A stretch of DNA of 64,000 nucleotides from Cloeon dipterum. Lineage: Eukaryota; Arthropoda; Insecta; Ephemeroptera; Baetidae. Shown piece by piece: positions 1 through 13,700 of the stretch. The stretch is taken from assembly GCF_949628265.1 (NCBI RefSeq), contig NC_088788.1:33466335-33530334 (forward strand), read 5' to 3'. A program made the position numbers and the translations under genes. Below the pieces are notes generated by a model. The model worked only from the letters and a program-made list of their open reading frames with translations, was not told the DNA's origin and made no database searches. Within the stretch, counting starts at the first letter, position 1, and every line of letters begins with the position of its first letter.

Positions 1-275
1 TTTGGATTTGATTTTGCTTAGAGTGCAACCTGTATAAAAATGCGTCAATCCAAAGAGCAAAGATGTAAAACAAGCATGCACAAAGAAAACGAATGCAATA
101 TATAATTTAAAGAAGGTGTGTGATAGCATTTGCATATTTATAATACTGTTCTAAAATAACGAGTTACGGGATTTAAAAAAGTATAACCTCTGCAAGCACC
201 AGAGTTCAGCTAAAGTACAAAATGAGGATTAATTTAAAAGGGGAAACACACACGTAAAACGTTTGGTTGCTTTAC

Positions 276-350
276 ACAGCTGTATCTTCGGAGAAACTCT
301 TCTCTTCTCAATCTCTCCTGGTAATCGGCATCGTCCGATAGGAAATAATT
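276..350 (-). CDS. Ae2: Candidate 25-codon cassette exon of the anion exchanger
   Basis: A 75-nt open segment beginning after a pyrimidine-rich acceptor (TTTTTTCTGTGGCTAG) and ending before GTAAAG. It reads NYFLSDDADYQERLRREE and on to RRYSC, and is phase 0 at both ends. The preceding exon (839-453) also ends in phase 0, so it can be included or skipped without a frameshift. It is charged and hydrophilic, which fits the linker between the band 3 domain and the membrane domain. I do not recognise it as a conserved AE block, so it may be lineage-specific, alternatively used, or a chance open stretch. Confidence 0.5.
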
Positions 351-3300
351 CTAGCCACAGAAAAAACGTCTCAAATTGTGCGTCTTAATATTTATATATC
401 ATCGTTAACACCAATGTATAAATAGCTTGTCGAATAAAAGCGGGAGATCTACCTGCAAGCTAGTGTAGCTGGAAGCATTCCTCTTGATCACCCCAAAACG
501 AAATTTGTCGTGATGGGCGACAGGCCGGTGGCGCAGCAAAAGCGCCCTCATCACGGCGGCTTTCGACTCGGCCTCGACCAGCTCCTCCACGGCCATCTGC
601 TCGACGACTCGGAAGGCAACCCCAGGCAAATCCTTTTCCTCCAGATCGAGCAGGATGACACCCGTTTCGAGGCAGCGGCGCAGGTTGAGCAGCGAGTGGA
701 AGCTGAGGGAGGCAACGTGAGGTCTGCCCCATCTGTCCGCTCCCTCCAGCCTGTCTTCCTCGTACTTGATCCAACGCGCAGTCTCTTTCCATTCCTGATC
801 GTCTCCGATTCCTGCCAACTCGTCCAGTTGCACAAAAACCTGGAGGAAAAATTAATGCAGCTTAGCAGACTGTCATGAAAATCGAAGTCTTACGGCGTGA
901 GGACTGTGGTCGAAAAGCTTTTTGGGCTGAGCGCCGAGCGGCAAGCCCATTCCGACGGGCACCAGGTTTCCGTCCCGCCTGCTGATGCTGACTATGTTGT
1001 CCCCGGCCACGCCGCCGATGGAAGACTTTGACGTTTTGTACCGCCTCATTCCCTTGGCGTCGTCAAACCTGTGGCCTGCAACACAAAAAAGGTTAGCGCC
1101 TGCTGGCGAGCGACGCAACCCGCGCAACAGGCAAGTGGAGCAGGTTGCCTACTTCTTACTCGTAAGGTCGTCTTGGTCCATCTCCACCAGCGTGGAGGCT
1201 TCTTCTCCGTCGAGAGTGGGTCTGAGTGAAGATTCAGACGGCGCTTCTGAGCCAGCCCGCACCCTCCACTGAGGATCCTCTTGCAAACTGTATTTTCGTA
1301 TCTTGTGCTTGCTGCATAAGACATGAATGTTAGAATAAATTTTAAAATTCACATGTAATCCAAATTGCCTGTATCTCCTCCTTTTTCCTTTGTCGGAGCC
1401 ATCAAACTTCATGGGCGAACTCTCCTTGCTGTCCTTGGGAGGAGTGTCCTCCTCCCTGTCGCTGTCATCGCGCCTTCCTTCACCTGCTCCTCCGATTTGG
1501 AATTGAACTCGTCTGGTCGTGTCTTCGTCGAATTCCTTGCCGCGATAGGAAGCTGCCATTTCCGACACTTGGGGCTCATCTTCAGAGAGACCCGAGAGCG
1601 GGACAGGAATGGGAGCGGAGGCTCCACCCTCAGAACCTCCTGGCCTAAAATAAAATAAAAATTTAAAAATGAGTCATGGTGCGGAAAGAATTACCTTTGG
1701 ACCGGCTCATCTGCGGAGCCCAAACTCTCACGTTCTCTGGAAGACCTGGCTTCGTCATCTTCATGCTGCAGATTTTTATGTTTAGTAAAATTTGAAGGTT
1801 AAAAGTAAAAAAAAAAAATACCTCAGCAAGAACTGAAGCTGCCAGATCTGCTGCTTCACTTTCAGAGAGTCTTGGTGAGGTGAGGCGACGGCGCATTGAC
1901 CTCGAATGTATCGACTTCAAAGGAGCATGAGTGTGGGGATAACTCTTTTTTCGGTGCTCTGTTTAAAAAATGAAAAATTAATTTCTTGCTCCTAATAATC
2001 CTGCAAGCTTACTTTCAAGATTTTAGAAAATGTTGCAATATAAATTTGACTGAGAAAGAAAACGTTTCATTAAATTAAAACTTAGTTTAATCCATACGTT
2101 ACGCAATATAAGGAAATTGAGTGCAAAGTTTTCGAAATTCTGCAACCCTTTTATTTTACAGGAGAGAAAGTTGAACATTACGTAATTATTTATTATATAT
2201 ATTTAGACATTTATAGAGTTCTCAGCCGCAAGATTTAACGCGGCGGCTGGCGGGACCGGATTAGCCGAATTTTTTTCCTAGCGGCTGACCATTTTCACCG
2301 GTGGCTGGCGGCAGACAATATTTAAAACGTGAAGTTTGATAGTGAGGGCCAAAAGACATTTTTGTCTCTTGCACTTTTTAATTTTTGACCCTTTTTCACC
2401 GGCGGCTGGCGCAGCTTAGCCAGATTCGCGGTGGCTGGCGGATTCCCACGTGACACAAAATTTGCCGGCTGGCTGAGACTTCTAGACATATATAAAATAA
2501 TCTTTTGGCAATATCACACTCACGGCTATAATCCCGTTCATCGAATTTCCTCCTGTCCTGTGGCGTTTCACCGGGCGAGGTGGACAGCCTGGACACGTCG
2601 AATTTCGTCTCACCGCTTCCCATTGCAAATACCTTCTCCATTTCCTCATCCAGGTCAGAACCTGCCTCCACTCCATGGTGACTTTCCTGCAATAAATACG
2701 AGGAAAAATAAATACATTTTCGGTTTAGTGAATTTTATAATAAAATTACAGAGACAGATCTGCCAAACCAAACGTGTTTCTTGGACATATTTCCGAGTAA
2801 ACAAATCAAATCGAGACACCACGTGCGTCGCTTGCGGTGAACGAGACGCGATTGCACAGTGTCTTACTCGGGCGCCCTTATCACGACGTGTGTGGTTTCC
2901 GTCTACGTCAGCTTTTTCGGATTGCATATCTCGCAATGATAAGATGCGTATACACTTGTTGATATTAGGGGCTAATAAATCTGAATCATCAAATTCTAAT
3001 CCTCCGCACAGCTCGCGATATTTAATAATCCGTCGTGATTGTGTAATACGGCTTGCAAAAGCATATGCAAGAACTGTGCGCACCCGAAAGAGCCCATCCG
3101 GTATATACTATGTGCATTGAGCTTAGATGCACTTCAGGGTTATGAGGAAAGCAAACGATCAAAGCGAGCTCTTTTATAATACATATAGCCGTGCACATAA
3201 GCTCTCCCAGTAAATTAATTCCGCTTTTCTTCGACCTTGTGCAGATTCATTAATCAATGGATAGCACACGTGTTAAAAATGACGATCAATTTTAATTCCA

Positions 3301-6300
3301 TACTTCGATTTTTATTTTTGAGTTTCTATTTTGCTCACTGAGAATTTCTATCTACTTGTGAATTATGTATTTATTTTTCTTATAGATTGCACGTGATTCT
3401 CAACGCGAATCAAATCGCATTGTTGGACTCTTGCGTGCATCTAGACAGTTTGCAATGAACCTTGGTGAATTATTGATTGCGAGTATATCTTCACACTAAT
3501 GATTGTCATAAAGCAAAGCTTTTATTCCACAATAAATTTAAAATTTATGCAGTTTTCATCAATCTAAAACTAATTATTCAGATGCAATTTGTAGAATTTG
3601 AATCTTACGCTGGTTGAAAATAGTTCTGCACGTCAATTGATTTTTTTGGGGGTAAAAACTTGATTTGTGTTTATCAATATTGTAAATATCAAGCTTTCTC
3701 GAGTCTTAAAGGCAGGAGCATGTGAAGAGGGCAAGTCATTTCGAGCGCACAGGTCAATATTTTCTGTTGCTGCATAAGAGATATGTTTCCTAACGAAAAA
3801 AATACTTGCTTAAAGCGAACAAACAGCGAGTAGAATAGTAATAATATTAATCCATCTAAATTGATTATTTTTTTTCAAGCGTATGAATTGCAACAGAGCA
3901 ATAGGTATATTGCGGGGAAATTTTAAGGTTTGCTAAAAATACGGGAAATACAAAGAAATAAATCTAATCCCATCTAAAATCAACAGTAAAATTGCAAAAT
4001 CAATGATATAGTATTTTAATCACTTATTGTCAATCAAATAAGCCTGACCTTTTTCGGGCTGTCGCGGAGAGATTGTGAAATCCAAGAGAAAAACTGTCGC
4101 ACTTTCGACTTTCCCAATGTGGCCGGCTGCGCTTGGCCGCCCCCGCATTTGTCAGCAGGGTGGTCAGGGTCGCGGCTGGTGCTCGCCACCCGCATACCTC
4201 GAGGTGCAGAGCTCGACTATAGCGCGAGAGCCGCGCTCAGAGCGGGTATAATCCGTCTCATTTGCGGCACACAGCTCCTCCGCCCCCCGGTCGATGGCAA
4301 TGAAATGATATTTATGTGTCACAAGTCCCGAGCCGCGCCACTCTATGCAACCCTATCGTATTTTATCTTTCCACTTCTCGAGTAAATCTGATTATTAATG
4401 TATTCGCCGGGTGTGTCAGTTTTATTTTGATTGAAGAGCTATATGCTCATTGCATTTCTGATCATCATCATTCGCTTTTTCACTCTCTCCACACGCACGT
4501 CCGTATATAACAATGAAACCACGTGGCACTGCAAAGAAATCAGTTAAAAAATCGATTTCTTTTCTCTGTGCTAGTTTCCGCACGGTAAGCTAAAGTAAGC
4601 TGCGCTTCTTAATTAAATAAAACTGCTCTAGGTCAGGGATGCACATAAAGAGAATATGTACTAATAGCACCAACTGTTTAAAGCTCCAATCGTAGACCTA
4701 CTGCCCCCTAGTAGTTCGCAATGCAACTCTCTAGTGCAATAATGTAATAATTAAAATGATGACACGGTTCAAAATCTACAGCAATATTGTGGAAAGTAAA
4801 ATAAGTGTAATTTTTGCCTGTTTAATTTGTTTCTTCGTCAAAAAAATTTAGACCAACTTCAAATGTACACAATTTTTTTTTGTGGCCGTAGTTGCAATAC
4901 AATATTAAAATATTGGAACTGCTTGTCATCATTATTTTAAAGGTAATATCTAAAACAAACCAACAAAAACCGGTCTTTTAAGAATCATTATAAAAAACGG
5001 CAACTCAATGAACTGCACCTGGAGCAAAAAGGCGACACCTTCATGTTGTTAGTGCACATTTACTCGATGCGATTTTAATTGGTTTTTATTTTAAAGCGAG
5101 TTTGAAAGAAATCTAGGACGCACATTATGAACTTTTACTTTTCGCAAACCCTTGATCGATGGATCAACGAGGATAAAACAAACAAGCCAACTGGTGAGAG
5201 TCAATTATTAATTGACCTCTTTGACGCAAAAGCACGTGCATACTTGTTCAAAATAATATTTCAATTAAGGCGAGCCGAGGAGCTGCAAAAGATTTGCATC
5301 TCTATTCTGTGTAAGGAAATCCCCAGAATGAACAGCAATTCTATTAACACAGGTGCGTCGCATCAAAATGAGAAAAATAAAATGCGTTACAAGTTTGCAG
5401 GGCGGAAAAGGTTATCTTATTGTTAGGCTCACTGTTGACAATTCATAAAAAAGACACTGTTTAGTTGAAGCAATAGAAACCTCGCGTTCTAAATATGCAG
5501 CTCAAATAACATTACTTTTAGCGAAATTCATTTGCACTTTTTTACAATAGTTGAATGAACCTAAGAATTTCTAAGACATTAATCACCTGATTTTTGGAGG
5601 CGTTTAGAAAAAGCCACATTCCGCTCAGTCAGCAGTGCCAAAGTTTGCCTGTCATTGTGCTGGTCCAATTTTCTTGTTCGCCGAGGTGCAATGGAAAGTG
5701 AAATGATTTTCGTGCCAATTTGCGACACACATAGAGAGCGTGAGTCAAGGTCGCTAGTTGTTTGAACTCTCAACAGCTGAATGCACCTTCACATAATTGA
5801 AGCCAGTCGAATAAAATATCGGCTCCGACAGGATTCAACAGTTCGTGCATTCTCGGCGGCACAAAGATATTATTCTCTGATTACCTGAAAAGACAAGAAG
5901 CGGTTGCTAAGCTGGAGAAACCGCATTCTTCATTTCTCAAGGTATTACACATGACGACATGACTCGAAAATACCCTGACAAATCATATTTTTTTTTAAAT
6001 TTTTTGACAGGATAAAAATATCACCTCACAATAATTAATTATTTCATTGATTGAAATTAACTTGACCCTCATAAAAATTGCTGGTCCTTATATTCCCGAG
6101 TACATATGCAATATGAAATGCTTCTTTTTTGTTTAAAGCATGGGATTTAAAATAGCTTGGAAAGGCATCGATCTTAACTTAGAGACGTAGCAAGAGTTTT
6201 ATTGATTGTCCTGCACGCACACTTTTAGCAGCTGGCTTGGGGCAACAAAGACCCTTTTGTCTCTTCAGACTTGGCACACCGAGGCTCGCTCTCATCAAGA

Positions 6301-7719
6301 ATTGACTACGTTCGCGATTTAGCGGGAGCCAAACTAAAGTATTCTTAGAGTCTTGCAACGAAACATCAAATTGAATCAAACAACATGTCATCATGTTGTT
6401 GGTTGGCCAGCCCTAAATTATGCAGACGGAATCGATCCGTCGTCTACAAGACTGAATGATTTGTTACCGATTGTATGCATAGCGCAGAGCTACTTCAATG
6501 AAAAAGTGGAGCAGGAAGTGCCAAAATTAATTTAGTAAAAATAACTTTGCTTCCGCGCCATCCGTTCCAGGCATCGGACCAAAAATACAGGTGAAAATTC
6601 GTTAAAATAAATATGATTCATCAAATCACTCATTCGGTACAACTCTGGTTGAATAGTCGACGGACATCGTTCAATTGATTTCCTCGCAACTTTCATAGCC
6701 AGTAATGTGTGAAATTTGATTGGCTGCACAGGTGCACAGCTAGTCCATTCATGGTAGACGCAATTAGCATTCTTTCAACCTCGCGCGCGTTCGTATGTGT
6801 ACAAGGTGTCAAAGGCTTACGTCACCAGCGTCGCGGCAAATTTGTCGCTAATCTAGTGCTAATTATATTCAATGCAAATGGACCATGATCCTCTCTAAAA
6901 CGTCACATCACGTGCATAGCGGAATTAAATTCATGTTTGCACCCTTAAAATAAGGTAAATTCATACTTCTGGCAAAAATTCATGAACCAAGGGAGAACAA
7001 TAATATTTTTGAAAAAAAATTACTTAAACCAAGGGGAACGTTTTCACTTTAAAATTAAGTTAATAATCTAAAATTAAAAGTATTAAGAATTAAAGAAAAC
7101 CAATTAATAGACTGTTAATTTGTGCCGAATTTTTCGAGATTGAAACTATAATGTCGAAACTAGCGTGGCCCGGATTTTTACAAGATTTGCTTGTCATGAC
7201 TCTTACTATATTTTCTGTGGTAATACAATGTTTCATTATGAACTTAAAAACGTTTGTAGCGAGACTTGTGTAAAATATCATATTCAAAAGTGTGCAGCAA
7301 GAAAATTGACTTTAAGATTAGCAGCGAAAATATGTAAAAATAATTAATTACAGATTTAATGTAGCACGCATACTGCGTTTAAAAAAATCATTAATTGATA
7401 ACCTAAATTAAATTAAGCTTTAAGGGTTTCAATTTATCAAACTGGAGATGTCTAAAATAAACAAAGCTCATTTAAATAAGCTGACTAACACGCTTGAAGC
7501 CGCAATCAAGTATTGAAATCAGTGCGGAATTTATTTCAGCTCAATTTTTGACCATGCTATCGCTATAAATTATGAATTGAAACCGTATTTCCTCTAAAGA
7601 GGTTTGAATCACACACGGAAATAAAAGAAATAAAAAAAACGAACCTTGCTGGAGCGTCTGCTGATGACGGAGGGCCGGTGCTGGCGGGCGCCGTCGTCGC
7701 CGGGGGGTGCGCCACTCAT
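276..7719 (-). CDS. Ae2: SLC4 anion exchanger, Ae2/AE type (5' part, truncated by window edge)
   Basis: Chloride/bicarbonate exchanger of the plasma membrane; only the N-terminal cytoplasmic (band 3) half is in the window. Exons in transcript order: 7719-7645, 2686-2524, 1958-1822, 1765-1695, 1644-1369, 1311-1160, 1075-894, 839-453, 350-276. The phases agree at every junction and give about 506 residues. The protein starts MSGAPPGDDGARQHRPSV, passes through an acidic/serine-rich region containing RRVQFQIG, and reaches the diagnostic SHRFDD, VFVQLDEL, EWKETARWIKYEEDRLEGADRW, KPHVASLSFHSLL-like and MRALLLRH blocks of the AE1-3 band 3 domain. These blocks resemble vertebrate AE2 more than Na-bicarbonate cotransporters. 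The transmembrane exons must lie left of base 1. Start choice: ATG at 7719 with A at -3, ending AG|GTTCGT in phase 0, which fits the phase-0 next exon. The link across the 5 kb intron rests on phase only. Domain identity is very likely; the 5'-most and 3'-most exons are less certain. Confidence 0.85.
2215..2483. mobile_element. MITE-like element, family 1 copy A
   Basis: A 269-bp non-coding element with terminal inverted repeats AGAGTTCTCAGCC and (right end, reverse complement) AGAAGTCTCAGCC. It is filled with repeats of the type GGCGGCTGGCG. Flanks agacatttat (2205-2214) and agacatatat (2484-2493) form a 10-bp target duplication with one mismatch. It lies in an intron of the anion exchanger (between exons 1822-1958 and 2524-2686). 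Sequence and order match the copy at 24830 on the opposite strand. The 10-bp duplications suggest a Mutator-like superfamily; no transposase is present. Confidence 0.75.
2687..7644 (-). other. Long first intron of the anion exchanger
   Basis: About 5 kb between the first two coding exons. Mostly AT-rich with no convincing coding stretch; the open frames here have no recognisable protein features. A GC-rich patch at about 4115-4300 contains an exon-like end CACCTCGAG|GTATGC on the minus strand near 4200 and could be an alternative promoter or non-coding exon. This is weak evidence. Confidence 0.5.
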
Positions 7720-7787
7720 GCTGCCGGGTCGTGCTTTTTGCGAGGTGCTCGGCCTACCCTGATCGCCGTCGTGTTGTCCACTGGCAT
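7716..7787 (-). promoter_or_regulatory. Upstream ORF overlapping the anion-exchanger start codon
   Basis: In the presumed 5' leader, an ATG at 7787 opens a 23-codon reading frame (MPVDNTTAIRVGRAP...) whose TGA overlaps the main ATG as ATGA (7719-7716). The main ATG has A at -3. Such an arrangement can lower or couple initiation at the main start, but this is inference: the transcript 5' end is not visible, so the uORF may not be transcribed. Confidence 0.45.
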
Positions 7788-7799
7788 GGACTCAACAGC

Positions 7800-10700
7800 C
7801 TCTCTCGAAGCGACGCCGCGGCGCGTGGGCGGCCCTCGGTCGGAGACTGGCTGTCGTTGCTCACAAAGGCGCCGCCGACCAACTAACGTTGGTCGAACCC
7901 TTTCCGCCGCTGCCGCCGCCGCCTCTTCCCCTCTGGCGCTCCTTCGCGTTGCGTGTGTGAAAACCTGCTGCTCCTGAAGCACGGTCAGATGCACACCGGG
8001 GTTAATTAAAACAAACTATGCTTGTGGTGGTGCGACAAAGAAAGCAAAGAGATGCTGGATATCGATCATAATTGGGCATTGTCAGCTTCTAACTGGATTT
8101 CAGCCAGCGTCCACTGAGCTGGTTTTTAATTAAAAATGTGCACAGCTCCGTGATTTCCCGGAATGATTGCTGTATAATTAATGGAGGCACTGGTAATACC
8201 GCATGGCTGTGAGCTATTTTTTTTCATAACTCTAAGCTTCAATGCAATACGCGATTCAGAATTCTATTTGTGGTTGCGAAGCGAAAGACTGGAAAAAGCC
8301 TTACTTCCATTGCTGTTACTTTTCCGTCACAGCATGTAATTTCAGCACCAGCCGATATTTCTTCGGAATTGGCTGGACTTGTGTTGGTCTTAAAAAAGTC
8401 GAATACATTGCACATCCTTTGTTAAAATAAAACTGTTTCCCGTGAACGTTTTAAAGGAAATTTGTGAAAAATCTTGTTTAAATTTATTTCAAATAGTATT
8501 TAAATATTAGAAAAAAGCTGAAAATTCCCAGATTGTCGTTTTAAAGTTTTAGAAAATCAGCCCAAAAGTTTGCATGCTAAAAAAGCATGTGTCTACCGTA
8601 CAGCCATGATTTATTTAAGAATTTAGGGAATATTATTCTCAAAATTCGCGCATCAATGGATGGATTTGAAATTCCCCATAAATATTTCTAAATAAAACGC
8701 CGCGTGAAAAATGGGTAAAGTTGACAAATTTTCAACCCTTGGCCGTCTGCCTGAAGAAACTGAGTCTGCCAAATGAAAGTCCGCGCTAGACATGTCTTTC
8801 AGATGCAAAATTCAGATGTTGCACAGCGGCAAGAGACGAATATGAAAATAGTGCACGTGTGCAATAAGCGTGCCTTGGCCGGAATACCTGCTCGCTTGCT
8901 GCTGCATGGCGCGCGGCAGTTGCACCCGCCGCCGCGCGATTATTAGTCGGGCTTCTTGCCAAACTTGAACTTGGATGCATTCGCACCGAGAGATGCACCC
9001 CGCGTGATATTCTTGTAGTTTGCATTAGTAAACAATCCACTTTCACGTGGACTAATCGCTGCTCTATATTCTTCGTGCTTAATGCTCTGGTTGCGCGAGG
9101 AAGAATTAAGAACAGTGCGCGGCTCTCTTTTACTCGAATAATGACCCGTGAAATGAGAGCACAAATTTAATTTGGTTATTTATATCGCATACTCTGTTTT
9201 GATAATGTTTTTTTTCAAATAGAATCAATTCTTTTTTTCGTGTTTAAGATTTTGAGATTTTCTTTTAAAACAAACCTCCCAAACAATATCATTTAGCAAA
9301 CCAGAATTAGGTTTTCAATAATCAAAATAAGAAAAAGATAAGCAATCCCTTTTAGATTGTTTTGTTTGTCTTATTATTGCAAAATAGGAGCGCATCTTAA
9401 TTAAAAATGCACGTCATTCGCTTATTCGTCGAAAAACAATTTAATTTCCTTTCACGTCTTGTGTCAGAGATCGAGGTGAACAAATAAATATTTTGAATCG
9501 ATATACGCATTCAAAACATGCTTGCAGTGATAGTGGGAGCGATTTTTGCAAAACTGCAGTCGTCGTAAAAAGCGAAAGTGGATTTTCGAGCCGCTGATTA
9601 TATCACTCACTCCCGGCTCGACTCAAGCAAAAATTAACTCACGATTAGGCCCACGGCGGTGAGTGAGGCCGTAAAGGCCTGGCTTGTGAGATGAGATTGC
9701 AAATTTATTGGATTATATAAAGCTGAGCATAAACACTCTGGAGAGAGTGCGTTCATCACGTTTGCATTTATTAAGTTTGTCCTCATCTTACGAATGCATG
9801 CGGGTCGCTTTAATGATATTGGCATATAATTATTATAATTTTCGCTGACGTGCTGATTGCTGTAAAATCAATTATGTTTTCCTCGCATCCTTACATAAAA
9901 AATTCTTGTTGGTATTTATATTGAATAATTTAAAACTTGTTCTGATGATTACGTGAGAAAAATTATGAAAATTTCCGTATTTACATGATATTTGCCCCAT
10001 AAATATTTATAGATCTTTGTAAAAAGATTGGTTCTTTTGAAATTTTCAAAAAATTTAAACTCTAAATGAAATTGTGTTTAAGGTGATAAGGAGAGGCAGC
10101 ACAAGCCAGCTCTAATCAAAATTTATAGAAACCATCCCACTGATTTGCTGCAGATTTTGTGTTGCAAGACAAAGTTCATAAACCACAATAAATTTATAAT
10201 TTATTACAAACCCACCGCTAGTCATCGATTTATTAAAGACGATTGCGTAAAAATTGCAAAAATTAATTTATTGCGATTGCTCCAGCTTTGAGCAACATCA
10301 CTCCTTAAAATCGCGATTCTGCTAATGAGAACAGCACAGGACCGATTTAGTCTCACTCGCCAGATTTTGACCTAGTTCAAGCCAAAGATGCTTATCGCGG
10401 CCGTGCCCATAAATACCGTGCATCAAAATTAAGATCACGATATCGGCAGCCACGCTAGCTCTCCGGCATTAAATCGTGCAAAATTCTCGGTTCACTGACC
10501 GGCTGGCCAGGAGCCTTGATTGAAAGCTGAGAGCGACTTTTGGTTGATATATTGAACGAAATAAAAAATGCAAACTGCGAACAGGCCAATCCGGAGCGAC
10601 GCGGCACCTCCGCCGTGGCGAAAGGGTAATTAATGCATCACTGGTTGCGTCACTCCAATTATTGTCAGGCAGGGCAAGGCGCGTTGTGTAAACATTTGCC

Positions 10701-13700
10701 CCGATTATCCAGCAAATTGTGCTCTATGGGTGCAAAACAACAGCACAGAGAGCGAGCGGGCGGGCGGGCGGGGTCACCTCGGTGCCGGGGATTAGAATAT
10801 TATTTAAATATCGTGTGGCGTTGCCCAAAGTGGCGAGGCTTCATTTTAGACGTCGTCTTGTTGTGTAACCTTTTTTTGTATTTTGAGAAATGTGCGCTAG
10901 GAAACCTCTCCTGTCAGAGCTGATTATTTTGCCGTGCGTGTGCATATCCTTAGAGCGAGGCGGAAAAAACGCAAACTTGGTAGCGGTCAAAGAATCCAGA
11001 TTTATAATATGCGAACAATTTTTTGTCCATTTTTGCCGCTTCACGTCTAGAGCCCGAATATCTTTTTATGTTTAGTGCTGTACTTGCAGCATCATTATTA
11101 TTTTTCTCATTCTTTTTCCACCTGCCCCTGGCGCAGATATTCGACCAAGACGAGACTTTTTTGTACGAAACTACACGCATACCTTTGAACAGGCATAAAG
11201 ATGGACCATCTGGTGCCTGCAGACAAAAATCACAGGTCTCGCCGCGTTTTAATTTACGCTCGTGAATGTTTGTTTTTAATTTCAATTAGCACCTTTTTCG
11301 GTTGCTAGCCAGAAAATCCTGAACATGGCAGGTTACAAAAATAAATTAATTCGACGGCGTTTTCACAAGGAACGCATAAATTAAAAACTTGCTGACTTTA
11401 AAAAAAACATACTTAATTAAAAATTGAAATTTATGCGGTTTAATTTAAGAATTTCATGAATACAAGTAAGACCACATTGAAAATTCGTATAAGCTTGAAA
11501 ATTATTTGGACCCTTTCAGATTTTTCTAGAAACAAAATATTTTCCTCACCCAAATTCGGAGTATATTTGATTTAGACACCCGTCGAGCTTCTCACTTTGA
11601 AGTGACTGTTCTTGAGACACAAATCAACGAGGTGGTGCGAATCTAGAAAACTAAGTTGCTACCGAGACCGCAAGTCGCCGAGTGTGCCGTCTCTTGAAAA
11701 AGCACTCTTCCAGTCAGTGCTCCGTTCCGTTTCTCACTGAAGACTGTCTTGAGGAGAGAACAAGATGCTGCGAGTCGTGCGAAACAGACTCACTCAGGAT
11801 TCGACAACCTTTTCTCAGCGCATGCGTCTGCATTTAGACACATTCTTCGTATAATTAATTCCGCAGGAATCTTGGCGGAGAAATAATCTCTGCCGAGGGA
11901 GAATTAAATGGACCGAAAAATGTGTATGTGTGTGGGTTTTTTGCAACCATTAAAGCAATGCTGGGTTTCCACTCGTGATGAATTTCTTTCTCTCTTGTAT
12001 ACACTGTCGTGCGTTTGGGGTAGTGTAGAATTTTAAGGTGTACGAGGAATATTCCAATTTTACTTGTTCACGCGGGAGGCTATGGAATTTTGGAAGCGGA
12101 AATTTCCCATTTACATGTACGATCAGGACGAGCGACTTAAAAATTGTGCAAAGGAGATCCCAAGTCTCACATGTGCACACAGACCGTGAAATTTTTAGTT
12201 GAAATATCATTTGCATACAACTTACTATCCATATGTTTTCATTAAGCGTGATGTACCAGATAGTGTCAAAGAAAATATTGCTCGCAAGAGATAAAATATC
12301 ACTACAATAGTGCGCGCGCAATTTATGAGCAACAGATTTATTGCAGAGACCAAAGATTTTTCGCTATACATGCGCCCGCCAACTCGTCATTAGGCTTGGA
12401 ATGGTCGTGCCTGCAGCAGTTACAATTTAATGACGGCTTCAGCTCGTCAACCAAGCCAAGAGAACTCTCATATTATTTTTAAATTGCGTAATACGAGCCG
12501 CGGAATTGTAAAAAGCCGCAAAGATAATGTATATTGAGTGAAAAAGCGAAAATACCGCTAGATCGACCTGTTGCTCACTCTCGAAAGGCGCGACAAGGAA
12601 GAAGCGTGTCTCGTAAAATCTCCTTCGCTGTTTATCATGGATAGGTTTTGCAGAAATGTATAATCAATGCGATTGACCTTCGAATCATTTTGCCTCCGGT
12701 AAATTTTTGTTTATTTTTTAGAGAGATCAAATTAAAATGGAAAATAAAACACAGAGATTTTTATTTTTTTAATGCGGTTGCCACGGCATATCAACCAAAC
12801 GCATTTCTAATTAAATCCCACATTTAAATTTTTACTCGCGAAAAAAACAAGTAAATCATGAAATGTACAAATAGTTTTAATTAAATATGAGAGATCTCAG
12901 CCCCTTTTAATTTCTCTCTGATTTGATAACATAGCTCAATATTTACAGCATAGCAGAATTTTATTTAGTTGGGGCTAAATTAAAGCAAATTAATGAGATT
13001 ACAATTTAAAACAATTTTCCAATCCCTTCCATCAACCAAATCACCTTTTATGCATGAGAAAAAAATTGTGCGTCGATTAATACATCCAGTTTTAATACAA
13101 TGTCAGATAATATCTCGCATTTATTTCTAAAAATCTTGTTTATTCACACTGTACCAATAAAAAAACCTAATTTAAATTTCTGAGCAGGAAAAAGGAAACA
13201 TTTAAATTGCTAATATGGCAGGCCACACCACTTATGACAAGACGGCACAAGTTTCCGGCGCATTTCCAACAAAAAGCTAAAATCGAACACGGAATTTCCA
13301 ATTGTCTCATAGGAAATTCATTTTGACGTCTATACACTTGTGGAAATTAAGTATTATTTTACGTTAAATTGTGTAATAAAATTATAATCATTTCCAAAAG
13401 GGGAAGCAATAATATTATGAAAACCTTTAAAATTTCTCTTGTTGTTGTTGATAGATGCCGATGAAGGCCAGAAGTAGAAGCACGCGAGATTTTCATAATA
13501 TTTCTGTTGAAATAAAATCAGGTCTTCAGGGTATATCGAGCTATTTATTTTTCCAAATTTCTACAGAAATTAGATTCAGCTGCTGGTTGCAGCCGTACAT
13601 GAGTTTGTATAGATACGAACTATTTTAACTCCCTTGCGTTGCGGATTTTGTATAATTAGGTCTGTTATATTAAACAGAACCAGACAGAAAGGTTTAACAA

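Noticed and set aside
2431..3120. A 229-codon open frame on the plus strand
   Set aside because: It overlaps a well-supported anion-exchanger exon and part of the MITE on the opposite strand, starts without good context and shows no protein features.
8888..8945. Short minus-strand exon-like start (ATG then CAG repeats, ending before GTATTC)
   Set aside because: Its end phase does not match the phase-0 next coding exon of the anion exchanger. It could only be a non-coding first exon, which sequence alone cannot support.
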